From assembly GCA_900708905.1 (NCBI GenBank), contig CAADRB010000013.1:1893003-1957002 (forward strand): a stretch of DNA of 64,000 bases, in the 5' to 3' direction. This document shows, piece after piece, positions 41,001 to 53,400 of this stretch. Position 1 is the first letter of the stretch; each line of letters starts with the position of its first letter. This DNA comes from Hymenolepis diminuta (lineage: Eukaryota; Platyhelminthes; Cestoda; Cyclophyllidea; Hymenolepididae). The translations under genes were made by a program, and so were the position numbers. Under the pieces are notes generated by a model that had not been told where the DNA came from, did not search any database, and worked only from the letters and a program-made list of their open reading frames with translations.

Positions 41001-44000
41001 TTCATGCGTGCAGCATTATTATTTCCTCAAACTTTTCTGATGCGATATTCTTGTAAACGCAATTCCAAACTGTAGGTTGCAATCGGCTAATAAATTATTC
41101 ATTTACTGCGTATCTGCCTTGCTTTAGTTTGAAAAGTTTATATTGAGTCAAGTAATAATTCTCCTTGGATCTCTACCTTGATTCCGGCATCTGGGAACCT
41201 CGGCGAGGGGAAACGCTTGAGATAAATCCTTTATTAACACACTTTTCACGAAGTTTTTTTCTAACTTTATCTGTTTTTTCAAAAGGATGCACGTCAACGT
41301 ATTCAAACGACAATTTCAATGTCATTCCATTATTTGGCCGGATTCAGACACCACAGCGATCCTGATTAACCCTTGTCCTTATTTATAGATCCACAAAGAT
41401 CATTTAAAAAGGCATTTATAAAGTAAATTAGGAAATTGACTGAAATAGTGGTGATAATTTTGAAAAAAGTTGGGAAGAAATATAATCGGAAATGAGGAAA
41501 AACAGTAGAAGAAATGGCTGTAATACTATAGTGAAGCCCTTGAACCGTTGTAATTACAAATTAAAGGAAAACACCATCAAACGCATATTGAGGAGCTAAA
41601 TCAAGGTTAAATTTTAACCTAGCGATTTGAGTCCGCCACGTTGAGGACAAGAGTCATTATGTGGATCAGTTGAATTACTTCAGCTGCCCATTTTCCTTCA
41701 ACAAAAAAGGATGTTGGTCAAGGTAGAGCGATGAACATAATTGCTGCATTGGTTTCATTTGCCATACGCTAAAAGAAGCCACATTAATCTACTTGGTCTC
41801 CATGCAGATCAAAAATAAGTATGAATTTAGCATTTAAAGTTAAATAAACAGTACAGCCAGCTTAAGTAAGCTAAATTAAGATATCCTCCAGGATCCCTCT
41901 CATGGCTGTTAAAATTTTGAAACAACCGCTGTCCTGAGGCTAATTCACAGGTTCTAACACTTCACTCCTTTCATGCTTCGAACCTGCGCCAACAATCCAA
42001 TCAACGGCAGTACATTTGGCTGATTTTATAGTAATTTTAATCAACATTTATTGAAAAAACTTAATTTTAAATTAAATTATCAGAGTTAACCTCTTACAAC
42101 TTAATAAATTTATAATTTTGAAATTGTATGAATCATGCTTTTTTATAAAATTATAAGATGAAAAATCGATTTCTTATAACCGAATACCTTTTCGATAATA
42201 GGATTAATGGTCATTAAGGTAGTAAATAAATTAGTTTTATTAAATTCGTTTAAATTTGAAATACTTCTAGTTTGTTGTGCCCTACTGATGACAAATCAAA
42301 ATTTCGTTTTTATCAAATACATGTGGAATGCTTTAGGAGCATCATTAAAAAAGATCGTATCTTGTTGCGACACATCGTTGGAGCTTATTGCTACAAACAG
42401 GGAGTCCACAGTATTAGACGTCTAGTCATAAAATACTGAGATGACTAAGACAGCCATATCAGGATTATGAATTACCAGCAATTAAATAAAAACGAGCAAG
42501 GGAAAACAAGCCACGCAAGAACGCTTCTTACTTCTGACCTTCTGAACATGCATTTCAAATGACTGCTCCAAGTACAGGGCTGCTCTACAAGACGAAAAGA
42601 AAATTTTTCCAAGGGTGTAGCCTCCAGAACCAACCATTACAATTCAAATATGGTGACGAACGTCAAAATGCAATAAAACAACCATAAATTATCAGAGAGT
42701 TCTTTCTTTGATGTACTAGAAATAAAAAACAGAGTATCCGTACTCCAACAATACCCTAGAATTAATGAGCCAATCCTTTCAACAACTTCGTAAGTCTCAA
42801 AGCACAATGACATCAATCGCAACTTCAGCACAATTACCAGTCTTATTTCATTTCCATTTCTCATAAAAGTGTAATTATACACATTCCATAAACCATCCTT
42901 CACCATAGGTTTCTAATGAAGACAATGAAATGACCTTTCCTTTGTAGTCATTTGGAATAAATTTTTGTGATTTAAAAAGTAAAATCATTCAGTTAATTTT
43001 GAAAAAAATGACAATTTACTATTGAGTGGTTGTCCAAAATAAATCTGCTATAAATTTCGCTAGAATACATTTATATTTATATTTAAATATTAAATTAAAA
43101 TTTGTATATAGGTTCACAGGATACTCTTAACATTAGTCGAAATTCAGTAATACTCAAGTTACGGCGTCTAGAATAAAGTTTCAATATATTCGACTCCGGA
43201 GGATCTGATAGGACAATAGAGTTTGATATTTATTAAAAATTGCTGTGCATTCTTCACAAGCATTTTGCCTTCACAAACTTCGAAAGTAAAAGTTAATTCA
43301 AACAACAAAATTAACCAACATATTTAAATAATCATTCAATAAGCATCAAACAGCGTAGACAAGAATCTGCTCCAATCCAGAGAGCGAAACTGGTAATTTG
43401 AATTTTAAAACGCGAACTACTCAATTGGTTAATATTTTACTATCCGATTTGTTGGATTCTTTGTGTAATGTATCTATTTCGCATTTTCTCACACTTTATC
43501 ATTTGTTGGAATTTGTGTCTTCAGATTTCACCAGTTTTCTACAAGTAAAGTTGTTTACTTTTTTCATTACAGTGAGCAGTAATAATCGTCAGAAAATAAA
43601 GTATTTTAAGCCTAATTAGAAATTGACTTTTCCTCCATTTTGTTTAAATAAACTCACAGATTCTTTTCCTTCTTTTAAACGGTGATGATGTCATTTGTGG
43701 ACATATTATTTGCATTTTATAGAATTGTAAATTCAATTTGAAAGAAAATAGACCTTCAGCGTTTGAAGTAAGATATTATTTCATTATTCCGATTAAAAAT
43801 GCATTTTCTTTGGCTTCATTACTTTTTTTGGTGAATTAAAATACCCTGATTTAATAACGTCAATTGCAAACACCGACCAATGTCGTAAAAATCGTAACAT
43901 TATTCAAGTATCTAAATGAATGTATGCATATCATTTTAATTTATTGATAAAATAACAACAATTGTTAAAAGTTTACGAGCTTTGTATCATAGCATCACTT

Positions 44001-44040
44001 CATGGAGTGCTTAATTGGAGAAAATAGTGTTGTGGACTAA

Positions 44041-44268
44041 GGTCCGCGCGAATTAGCAAGTATTATAACGGCGGAATTGTACTGGTCCACCCACTCAAAC
44101 TGAACGTCTGCATGTGCGCTGATTGGCTCACTAATTCTCGTGGTTTTTATAGCTCGCGGGATAAAATGAGAGCCCTGCAGAGCCCTCTTAAAATTACCAA
44201 ACTCACAATTTAATACTGCACACAGTGATGACGATCGTTCTTAATATTACTTGAATAATACTACAGTT
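44041..44268 (+). promoter_or_regulatory. Candidate promoter and 5' leader of the amine-receptor gene
   Basis: Directly upstream of the receptor start codon the sequence becomes richer in G and C. It contains an inverted CCAAT box (ATTGG, 44122-44126) and a TATA-like TTTTTATAG (44144-44152), about 120 bases before the ATG at 44269. That spacing would leave a leader of roughly 90 bases. The arrangement is what a core promoter would look like, but an additional upstream non-coding exon cannot be excluded, because a CACACAG acceptor-like motif also occurs shortly before the ATG. Confidence 0.4.
44228..44254 (+). other. Upstream ORF in receptor leader
   Basis: An ATG at 44228 opens an 8-codon frame (MTIVLNIT) that stops at 44252-44254, 14 bases before the receptor ATG and in another frame. 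If transcription starts at the TATA-like box, ribosomes would meet this ATG first, so it could damp translation of the receptor. This depends on the mapped transcript start. Confidence 0.4.
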
Positions 44269-44460
44269 ATGGTGGCAACAGTTTCTCCCGAATGGAGATT
44301 AACGCCAGACACTGATAATCGGACGATTGCTGTCTTTGAAGTCGCCTATTCTTGGACACATTTCTATATAGTTTCTGTCTTTCTTGGATTCCTAATTTTT
44401 TGTATCATTTGTGGAAATGCTTTAGTCGTTCTAGCCGTCCTAACTGAACGACACCTCAGG
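44269..44460 (+). CDS. Receptor coding exon 1 (N-terminus and TM1)
   Basis: It encodes residues 1-64: a short extracellular N-terminus with one N-glycosylation sequon, then TM1 with GNALVV carrying N50. The ATG at 44269 is the first in-frame Met after an upstream stop at 44242-44244, so it was preferred over the in-frame TTG at 44251. The exon ends after CTCAGG and is followed by GTAAGC. The junction falls between codons (phase 0), in the first intracellular loop (TERHLR then VMSNY). Confidence 0.92.
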
Positions 44461-47400
44461 GTAAGCCTTATTATTTAAAATATTCCATCAATATTATTTT
44501 GGGCTTAATTTTATACAATTTTTATATAATTCACTTTAATCACCATCAGATATGTTTAGGTTGAATTATATATCAACGAATATAGAAATTAGTGACAGTT
44601 ATCGGCACATAAATCATTTCAACATGAATAAAAATAGTAAAATATGCGTAAGCACAACGATGTCACTTTGGTATTCACCAGGTATTTGAAGTATCCATCC
44701 ACAGCGGACTTATAAAATACGGAGAAACAAATGACATTCGAAAATTGCTACTAATAATCTTTCAGCATCTCTGAAATGGCATTAGAGATTAAATTTACTA
44801 TTATTTAACTTCAATTTGCTGTTCAAAAAATTAAAACAACCGCATTTTTCTTTAAATTATAATAAAGGAGAAGCAACTCTGATGTTCAGGTGAATGAATT
44901 TATTTATGCACCACAAAGAAGAAATCAAAATGCTTTCTTTAAATTGATTTATTATTGCATTTACAAATGTGTTTAAAATAAATAGCAGAGTTTTTTTTAA
45001 ATTATTAAGCGATTCAAATTTGCAAAATTTATTATTTATTAATGTAAACTTGAATGAACAATTTTTCCATTATTATAATGAAAAAGCTCACATAGAGAAA
45101 TAAAAATTTATTTATTAGAATAAAATTCGAATAAATAAATTTAAATGTGATATTTTAATCTTCAAGATTGCAAATATTTTTTGTCGATTTTGACATATTT
45201 TGAGTATTGTAACTTTTAGTCATTTTAAGGATACGTCAATATAAATGAAAATAAAATATTGAAAATCAGAATGACAATTTGCAAACATGAACTTAATTTT
45301 GATATTAATGTTTTTTAAATAAAAAAAATATTTTCTTCACCACTACGTATTGAAAATTATAAACACAATGACAGAACACTTTAAAATTCCTCACTATGAA
45401 ATTCCTAATTGCTTGATGTCCCTTCAGGGAAATGTCACCTGACCCTGCATTATTTGAAAACTCTTGACCTTTAGATAATAAATTCTTATCATTCAAACAA
45501 GTTCGTAATTAGTTTAGTAAAACATGACTCTAGTTAAATTTATTGAAATAAATAATAAAAAATGTAATACTTTTTTCTAAATTGGAAAAAAAGATAATAG
45601 CCAATGGTCGTTTTTTAGGTCATGTCGAATTACTTAATTCTCAGTTTGGCCGTGGCAGACCTTCTTGTGGCCGTCATTGTAATGCCACTTAGTCTCGTTC
45701 ACGAAGTATCCAAAGTTTGGTGGCTTGGTGAGACATTACTTTATTTTAATATTCAACTTACTTTTGCATTTCAAATATGTGGGAGCAAATGCTAAAATTT
45801 TATTGAAGCCGCAATAATATCTAATAATCCATTAGATAAAAGTTTTAAAAAATTTAATTTTAATTAATTTTTTTTCAACTATTTTTTGAATTTACCGAAG
45901 AGTTATTTGCTGTGCATTTGGACACGTCTTTGGCATTCCTTGACATCGTACGCTGAACTTTTAAATGCAAATAGAAATAAATCACTTATTGCAAAGGTCA
46001 TAAATCATTGAAAAAAAAAATTAATTAATTTGATTGATCTAAAAAAAACTTCATGTAAACAGCACGCGTTTAAAAAAGGATAATTATAATCAACTGGCAA
46101 TTACGCATATTTAATTAAATTATTTAAATGCTGACGTCTGTTTTGTTGTTTTATTATTTTAAAAAGCTGCACTGAATAAATAAACTTGTAATGAAAATAA
46201 ATTTATACATAGTGTGCAGTTATAATTTTAAGTAAAAAATTGTAATATTATTAATAATTTTTTTGCAAAAGTGATGCATTTTTATGATTATGAATTTAAT
46301 GTAATTTATGATAATTTGAATAAAGTGAAATAATTTTATTCAACCGGTATTAGATTGAAAACTTGCATTTTTATTAATTTTATTATTGGCCATATAAAAA
46401 TTTTATACAATTGTTAGAATATGCTGAAATTTTGAGTCGTTGGTTGAGGCGATTTGAAGTAAATAACAGAAGTTTGTGTAATTAGGTGCTATAATTCAAT
46501 TATGCAGAGTTGCGGTCTATTGGAGGGCTAATCCGAATGTAACGATGTCTTGCAGCAATCATTAAACTCTCCGAAATTTTCTACAATGTCGGATTTAAAA
46601 GTTTTATAAATCGCTCAAGAATCAAGGGACTTTTTGTAATTGCTTGAGATGCCCAACAGTCAATTCGCTGAAGTAAAAACTCTTTCCGTCAAATTTGGAG
46701 GTTCAAAACAAGTTGATACTTCTCTCTTATTTGCCTCCTCGTTCCTTCATTTTTTTATCAAACCTTCTGCATCTGCTGAAATCGTTGATTTTGCAACTGC
46801 TGAAGATATCACCAAAGATGGTTCTTAGTTCATTCGTGGTCATAAATCGGGCAAGCTCTTCGAATCACGGTCCAAAAAACACAAATATGTGTTTGCGGAG
46901 AATCTTGCCAAATGAAATGAGTAAACAAGAGTTTGTTGCCTCGTTAGGAAGCTGAATCCTGTCGAATAAGAGCGTTAATCAAAATCCGTTCTGCTCAAGG
47001 AATTTTATGAACTCATTTACTGTAGAGTTTTTCAGGTCATGGGAGAATTTATTTATTCAGAACTTCTCCCTCTTCAATGCCCGCTTTAACTGCCCTATAT
47101 TTGTGATTGAGCGTGATGAGGACTTGTATGACTTTTCAGACGTTGTGAACTTTCATTGTGGTAAATTTAGTTTTGACAACTTAATGAGTAATAGTTTGAA
47201 TGTTACACTTTTATCTCTGGAATGTAAACTTTGTCTTGGTTACCATTAAGAACTTGTCTGTTAAAACAAATGGCAAGAAAATTTAATATGAATCTACAAT
47301 AAATGGTCAAAAAAGAGACAAGGATTCAGCTTTCATAGAAACTGATGTCATAATACTCAACATCTCTATATCTTAGCCTCAACTGGTCATAAAGAGTGCG

Positions 47401-50400
47401 TTGTCCACAGGCCTCCCCAAGAATCCCAAACTGTCCATTAACAAAATGATCAGGACTGGTCGAGGACAAGATCAGTAAACTTTCCAAAGAAAGAATCACT
47501 GCCATGAAACTAAACCAAAATACCTCCGATCGAATGGTCATCTTTCGTATCCACACCAATCAGAGTCGAAAATATGTGAATTTGCATATGAATGGGAATC
47601 AGACCTATCTGCAACGAGATACTACTTCAGATAATCTCAAGAATGCTGTAAAAATTATTGGGTCATACGAAATTAGAATCAGTCTCCCTAAATGTAACCG
47701 ATCTTTGCTGTGGGTCTATCAAACTGACTGGATACTAAGATCCAATGTGATCTGCCGAAACATGGGTATCTTAACAACAGCTCATATTAGAGACTCTAAA
47801 TTTAATCTGCATGGTCTTGATTAATTCGGCCGTCTTGATCCTTTGGATCTGCCCATAAACGTTCTTTGCAATCGTCTGTGTCCTGCTACATTCACCACTT
47901 CCTTCAGGGCAGAAATGATGGTTTAGCGTTTTCCCGTGATATTTCGAGAAGGTTTTGGTCTGCATAATCATACAGGGCAACATTAAAACTGTTGCCGAGT
48001 GTTCCACCAGTTACACCAGCAGTTTTGCCCAAAGTGGAGGCGTTGTGAAGCAGGCTGTTCCAATTACCGTTGTTTGGAAAGCAAATAGAACTATGCGGAT
48101 GTGTATTGACTATCCTACAGGTTTAAATGCCGCATTGTAGCTCATTTTTACTCACCATCAGTTTTTGATGAAATCTTTTTGATATCGAGTGGTGGTAAAT
48201 TCTTCTTCGTAAGTAGAGACTTATTTGCAAATTAAAGTCACACCAGAGTCACGAGAGCTGCTGATTATGAGTACACATCGTGGCCTATGCCAATATACCA
48301 GACTTCCATTTGATTTCAAGACAGCATCGGCTATTTTCCAACAAATAATAGATATTGCAACATCGAACCCCTCTGATATTACTGCATACCTAGACGATAT
48401 AGTTTTTGTTATGAGTCACTCTCAATAGGAATTCCAAGAACGTGTCGTTGCACCATCTTGGCATATTCAGGAGTAGAAGTTTCGTCTTCGAGCTGAGAAA
48501 TGTACATTTTTTGTGCATTCGATTAAGCACCTAGGATTTTTCTTTGATGAAAATGGTCGTCATCTGAATTTTGAAAAGCTATGGTCAGTAACGGAAATGC
48601 TACGGCCTACAAACATTGCCACAATACGTTTCTTCCTGGGTCTCATCAACTACTACAACAAATTTCTGCCACTATTGCACAACGTTCGGGTTCCTCCAAA
48701 TGGATTGCTGAAAAAAGATACTAAATGGAACTAAACTTCAAGGTATGAAAAATCTTTTACAAAGCTAAAGGACATGATCACTTCTGATATACGTCTTTCT
48801 CACTGTAATCCGAATCGATCAACAATAGTGCCTGTAGATGGTTCAAACTCTGGCTTTTGTGCGGTTATCTCCCATGTCTCCCTCAATAGTTGCTCATGCT
48901 TTCAAAACTTTTATTACAGCTATAAAGAGCTGCAGTCAGATCAAAAAGGAGTCTTTGGCCATCATTTTTGCTGTTAAAAGTTCGATAAAATTTTCTACTT
49001 TTAGTACTTTACTTTATTAACGTATCGCAACCACTCCTCCCTCTTCAAACCTAAAAGAGATATTCCTGTTTACACACCCACCAGCTTCCGTGTTCTTTCT
49101 TGGCTATAATTTTGATACAGAATATCCGAGCTCAGCAGAAATCGGATTAAGCGATTGCATTTCTCGTCACATCTACAGCTAAAAATGTCCTGACGAGGAA
49201 ACCGCCTTTGTAAGTTTGACTATAAAAGATGACATGCGACGCTTATTATTCAATGTTGTACGACAATTTCCAATAACTGGAAGTGAAATACCAATGCTAA
49301 AACTAAGAAGAAGACCATGAAATACGTTCACACAGAATAACTTAATGCATATTAAAAGGACTATCTTCTTCAACTTTATAGATGGTTTGACAATCTCTCT
49401 GTAATTAATCCGTGCTTAGCGTATTACAACAGTTCCATAGCAGTCATCGGGGTGTTATCTGCATGAAATATATTGCAAGAATGTCTCCATATTGACCTAG
49501 AATGGACAAGGATATGGAAGCAGTTGTCTAATGGTGTTCTAAGTGCCAGCAATCGGATAAGTTTCACCCACTCCCGGAACCTATCCCTTCGCCTAAAACT
49601 GCATCTCCATAGTCCAGAATACACTTGAATTTTGCTGGATTTGTCAGTAATTCCACATATCATTTCGTGATAGATTTGTACTCAAAGTGCCCCGGAATTA
49701 TTTCATTAAAGTCCACCATAATTACTATGCTGATCGTTAGTCTGCAACATACATTTTCAACTCATCTACTACTTGAGATCATTGTAACCCATAACGCACC
49801 CAATGCTCTCTTTCAATATTTTTGGTGGATTCATAATTTCTCTACCATATCATTCTCAGTCAAACAGTCAAGCAGAACTGTTTGTTAACACTCTGAAATA
49901 GGCTATTTAAAAGTCACGTGAGGAAGGAGGAACCGAAGGAATTCTCGGCGCGTTTTATTTAAAGTAGCAAACGACCGCAGTTTTGCCAAAACTCTCATAG
50001 GGTAAAAACCCAGAACAATCCACAATGCCTTACTTCCAACGGATCCAACCTTCCCTTGTTCATCTTCATACACCAAGGCAGATCTTACAATCGACAGTGA
50101 TTTACGTGCATGATCATCGATCCAATGGCAAATGCACAGAAGGTAACATCAGAGCTCGACCATGTGGCGTGGTACATGAGGTGAATATGACGTTCAGAGA
50201 AAACTCTCTAAAAGGTTGCAGGTAGACCAATATTCAAAAGTTATGATAGAAAATTTTCGCTTGGAGGTGTTGGATAGAAGAATTATTTACTTAATTTCAT
50301 ATTATCATAGAATTTGGGGGATTTGTGATTATTTATATTTATGTTTGTTTATTTATTTGATTTGATTAAGTCTGTTTATTTAATTTTTAAAAATCCGCCG

Positions 50401-53400
50401 GTCAGTTAGAAATAAAAAGCTTTTAGGATATATATTTTATAGAAAACTGTTCAAATACGTTTAACAAAAGTTTATCACTCTTCTCTTTCTGGATAAAACA
50501 ATTCCAAAATGAAATTAGTTGAAATAATTTTGACCTTCATGAAGCCCCTTTTTAAAATCTTTCATTGAATAAAATTTTAATTCAGATAGACAGATTTGAT
50601 AATGCAACGAAGATTTAATATAATATTTGACCTATTAGATTGTAAACTTTTAAATCCTCTAAGCTAATTTTCTCGTTCTTGTAGTATTGAACAAAACCGT
50701 CTTCAATGCTTGTCTTTACTGAGGTTGAATGCTAACCACAGTTAAGTTTTAAAACGAAAAAAATAATTGAGAAAATTGTCACTGAATTCAAATTCAAGTT
50801 CTAATGACGACAGTTCATTTCTGAATTGACGAAATTTATTTCAAATCTTAAATGAGACGTGTACAATGGCTAAGAACGTTCGGATTTTTGAGTCAATTTC
50901 AACTACTTTCCAAATCAAACTACGAGCACTGACAATGTTGTAGTTTCCCTCAACTTTCCCTTGCAGGAGAAATACGTTTCTGCACAATATTAAAGCATCA
51001 AAAAGCTGCATTTTTAAGTTTAATTAATTAATTTCTTTTATCAATTCATTTGGCAAATTATTTGAGTATAATTTCGGAATTAACTGTTGTAAAATCATTT
51101 CAACCAAGCTGAGCGCTAAATAGCCCAGATACATTCTACTGCTAGTGGAGTGATATATTGTGCCAAGGGAAATACGGTTGGATAAACAATTCTCTTGTGC
51201 TCTATTTTATTTCACTGTTTTCTGAAGAGAAATATGTTTTTAATTATTATTGGTCTCTTCCGTTGGCCCAATCATTCGAGTCTCATTAATTTCACAACGG
51301 TATTTCTGAAGATAGAAAAATTATTATCACTGCCCACAATGGTGCAAAATATCACAATTTTAACTGTGGAAGCACCTGAAACTGGTTAATAGCAAGTCTA
51401 ATAAACATAGAATCAAAATAGATTCTGAGAGTAAAGTCAAGACATCAAAGGGTCTTAATTCATCTGACTTATGGATTCGGATCGCATGATATTTATATAA
51501 TTGAATGATTTGTACTCTGGATTGAGGCAAATTCTGGACCACGATTTCCAGTTCCTGTTGGCTGATTTCTTAGTTGCGGTGGTCGATTTTTTCTTCCACA
51601 GGTATTTTAAAAAAAACAATCTTTAATGTCATTGGTCAGCTTAAATAGTCCCAACAGGGCTGAGTTGAGATGACTTAAAGATAATTTAGTAAGCTTTATT
51701 CACCCATTAGTTGGTAAATTTTTGTATTTCAGTCGCCGTTCTGTCCGTTTCTAAGTGAGTCTTTGTCAGCGGTTATTGATCAGTTTATCTAATTGTATAC
51801 ACAGTTTTACCGATTCAATGATTTTCTACCTTCTTAATACCGAGAGATGTTATTAAATAGCAGATAGATGAAGATGTCTGATATTAAAAATGAATTAAAT
51901 GCAGAGAAGGAATTAAAAAGTACATTGGTTAAATGAAATCAGGTCCTAAAAATCCCAAACTATGAATTTTTAATTCTTAATTTGTTTAAAATGCTAAGAA
52001 CTAATCAACTGCACCCGTAGGATTTAGTCTGATTTAAGGTCACGGATTTTCACTCGTCTCAATTAATTCTACTTATTGAAAAATTAAAATGTAATTAATT
52101 TATTTTCATTTGATGTAAACTTTTTTATAAAATGAAAACTTAAAGTAAAATATCTTCTTTTCATTTGACACCTCTAACTTTAAAACGTTGACCATAAAGC
52201 GGTGAGACTGAAACTTTGGTAATGTGCAGCAACTTAGTTTTCATAAATATTGTTCGTATTTTTTAATCTCCACATAAAAACAGAATGAACTATCATATTT
52301 TTCATATATACAATTAATAAAGAAAATAATTTATAGCTTTTAATGAACAATAATACCTCAATTTGTTGCCTTGAGATTCGCTTTTGAACTATTCATAATT
52401 TTTAAATTGTAAATAGAAGTATTATTCGCAAAATTTTTCTTTTTGTACATTTTTTGAGTTGTGAAAATCATAAATGATTCATGAAACATTTGTTTGTTTT
52501 AAATTATGGAAAGGCTGAGGGCTTGGTGGTGAAACATGTATTTATTTTTGTAATTCGGTAAGCTTAAGAGGAAAAAATGTGGAGTTTATCAACCTTAANN
52601 NNNNNNNNNNNNNNNNNNNNNNNNNNNNNNNNNNNNNNNNNNNACATTTCTGGTGAGTTCGTCCACTGGATTATCAACTACTGGATTTCCACGCTCATGC
52701 TTGGATGTAAAAGACAACCAACTGTGGAGAAGCCGTAGCTGTAATCATTCAGCTCACCAGGCAGCCAATACTTTGTTTCATGTCTAGTTTTATATAATTA
52801 ATTTACTTCCTTTGTAGAAAAATGGTCGTTTGAGCTAATAATCTTTTTTCCACCTCTTCCTTGAGTTTCAGTAACTGTAGTTTTAATAATGAGGCAACCG
52901 AGCAGTTATAGACTTTATGAATTGTTAGGAAGATGGTGTCAACTTTTGTTATCCTGCTAATATTTTGATTACCAGAAGATCAAATTATCTAATTGTGTTT
53001 ATTAATCATCCAAAGTGCTCCAATTTTTACCAATATCATGAATTCACAAAGAAAATAGGAGAGGAAGACTGAAATATGGACATTAACTGAAATAACGCAC
53101 TACATCCATCAAGTAAACGGTGCGCAACCCGAGTCGAAAGTTTATACTGATGTCCTGGTTGTACTTCCTACTACTGCACGATTCCGTGCCTTTTGTCCGT
53201 GCAGAACTTTTGGGATGCTTAGCTTCTGTGAAAACAATTGCCAAGACTGATAAATAACTACCTCAGAGAGATTTAGAGATCTTGCATAAATTCTTCCTTC
53301 AAAATAATGAGTAGAATATTATTAACGCTAGCTTTCGGAAAATATTACAGCTGCCCTCTTTTTAATGCAGCTTCTGGGTTTTTATTTAAAAAGAGACATA

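Larger units (their letters stand above)
31536..44040. other. Long AT-rich non-coding stretch
   Basis: About 12.5 kb without a recognisable gene or mobile element. Many short open frames occur but none has a domain, consistent composition or splice context. Local features: GA runs at 32049-32062 and 34541-34554, a pyrimidine-rich, less AT-rich patch at about 33480-33820 with the palindrome CTGTCTAGACAG (33590-33601), and an (AAAT)n run near 38056-38073. It may be upstream regulatory or intronic DNA. Confidence 0.45.
46600..50330 (+). mobile_element. Degenerate Ty3/gypsy (K02A2.6-like) LTR retrotransposon body
   Basis: Remnants of gag, protease, reverse transcriptase, RNase H and integrase occur in the canonical Ty3/gypsy order on the + strand over about 3.6 kb. 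All are broken by stops and frameshifts. A short purine-rich tract ending in GGGGGA (50316-50321) directly followed by TTTGTGATT is a candidate polypurine tract and start of a 3' LTR. I could not find a matching pair of LTRs or target duplication by eye, so the outer limits are approximate. The element sits in intron 2 of the receptor gene, in sense orientation. Confidence 0.88.

Noticed and set aside
41960..42000. tRNA B-box-like GGTTCGAA on the minus strand
   Set aside because: No matching A box, anticodon arm or acceptor stem could be built around it.
42637..42906. 89-codon minus-strand frame
   Set aside because: No domain or splice context; both strands are open over parts of it, as is common for random low-complexity sequence.
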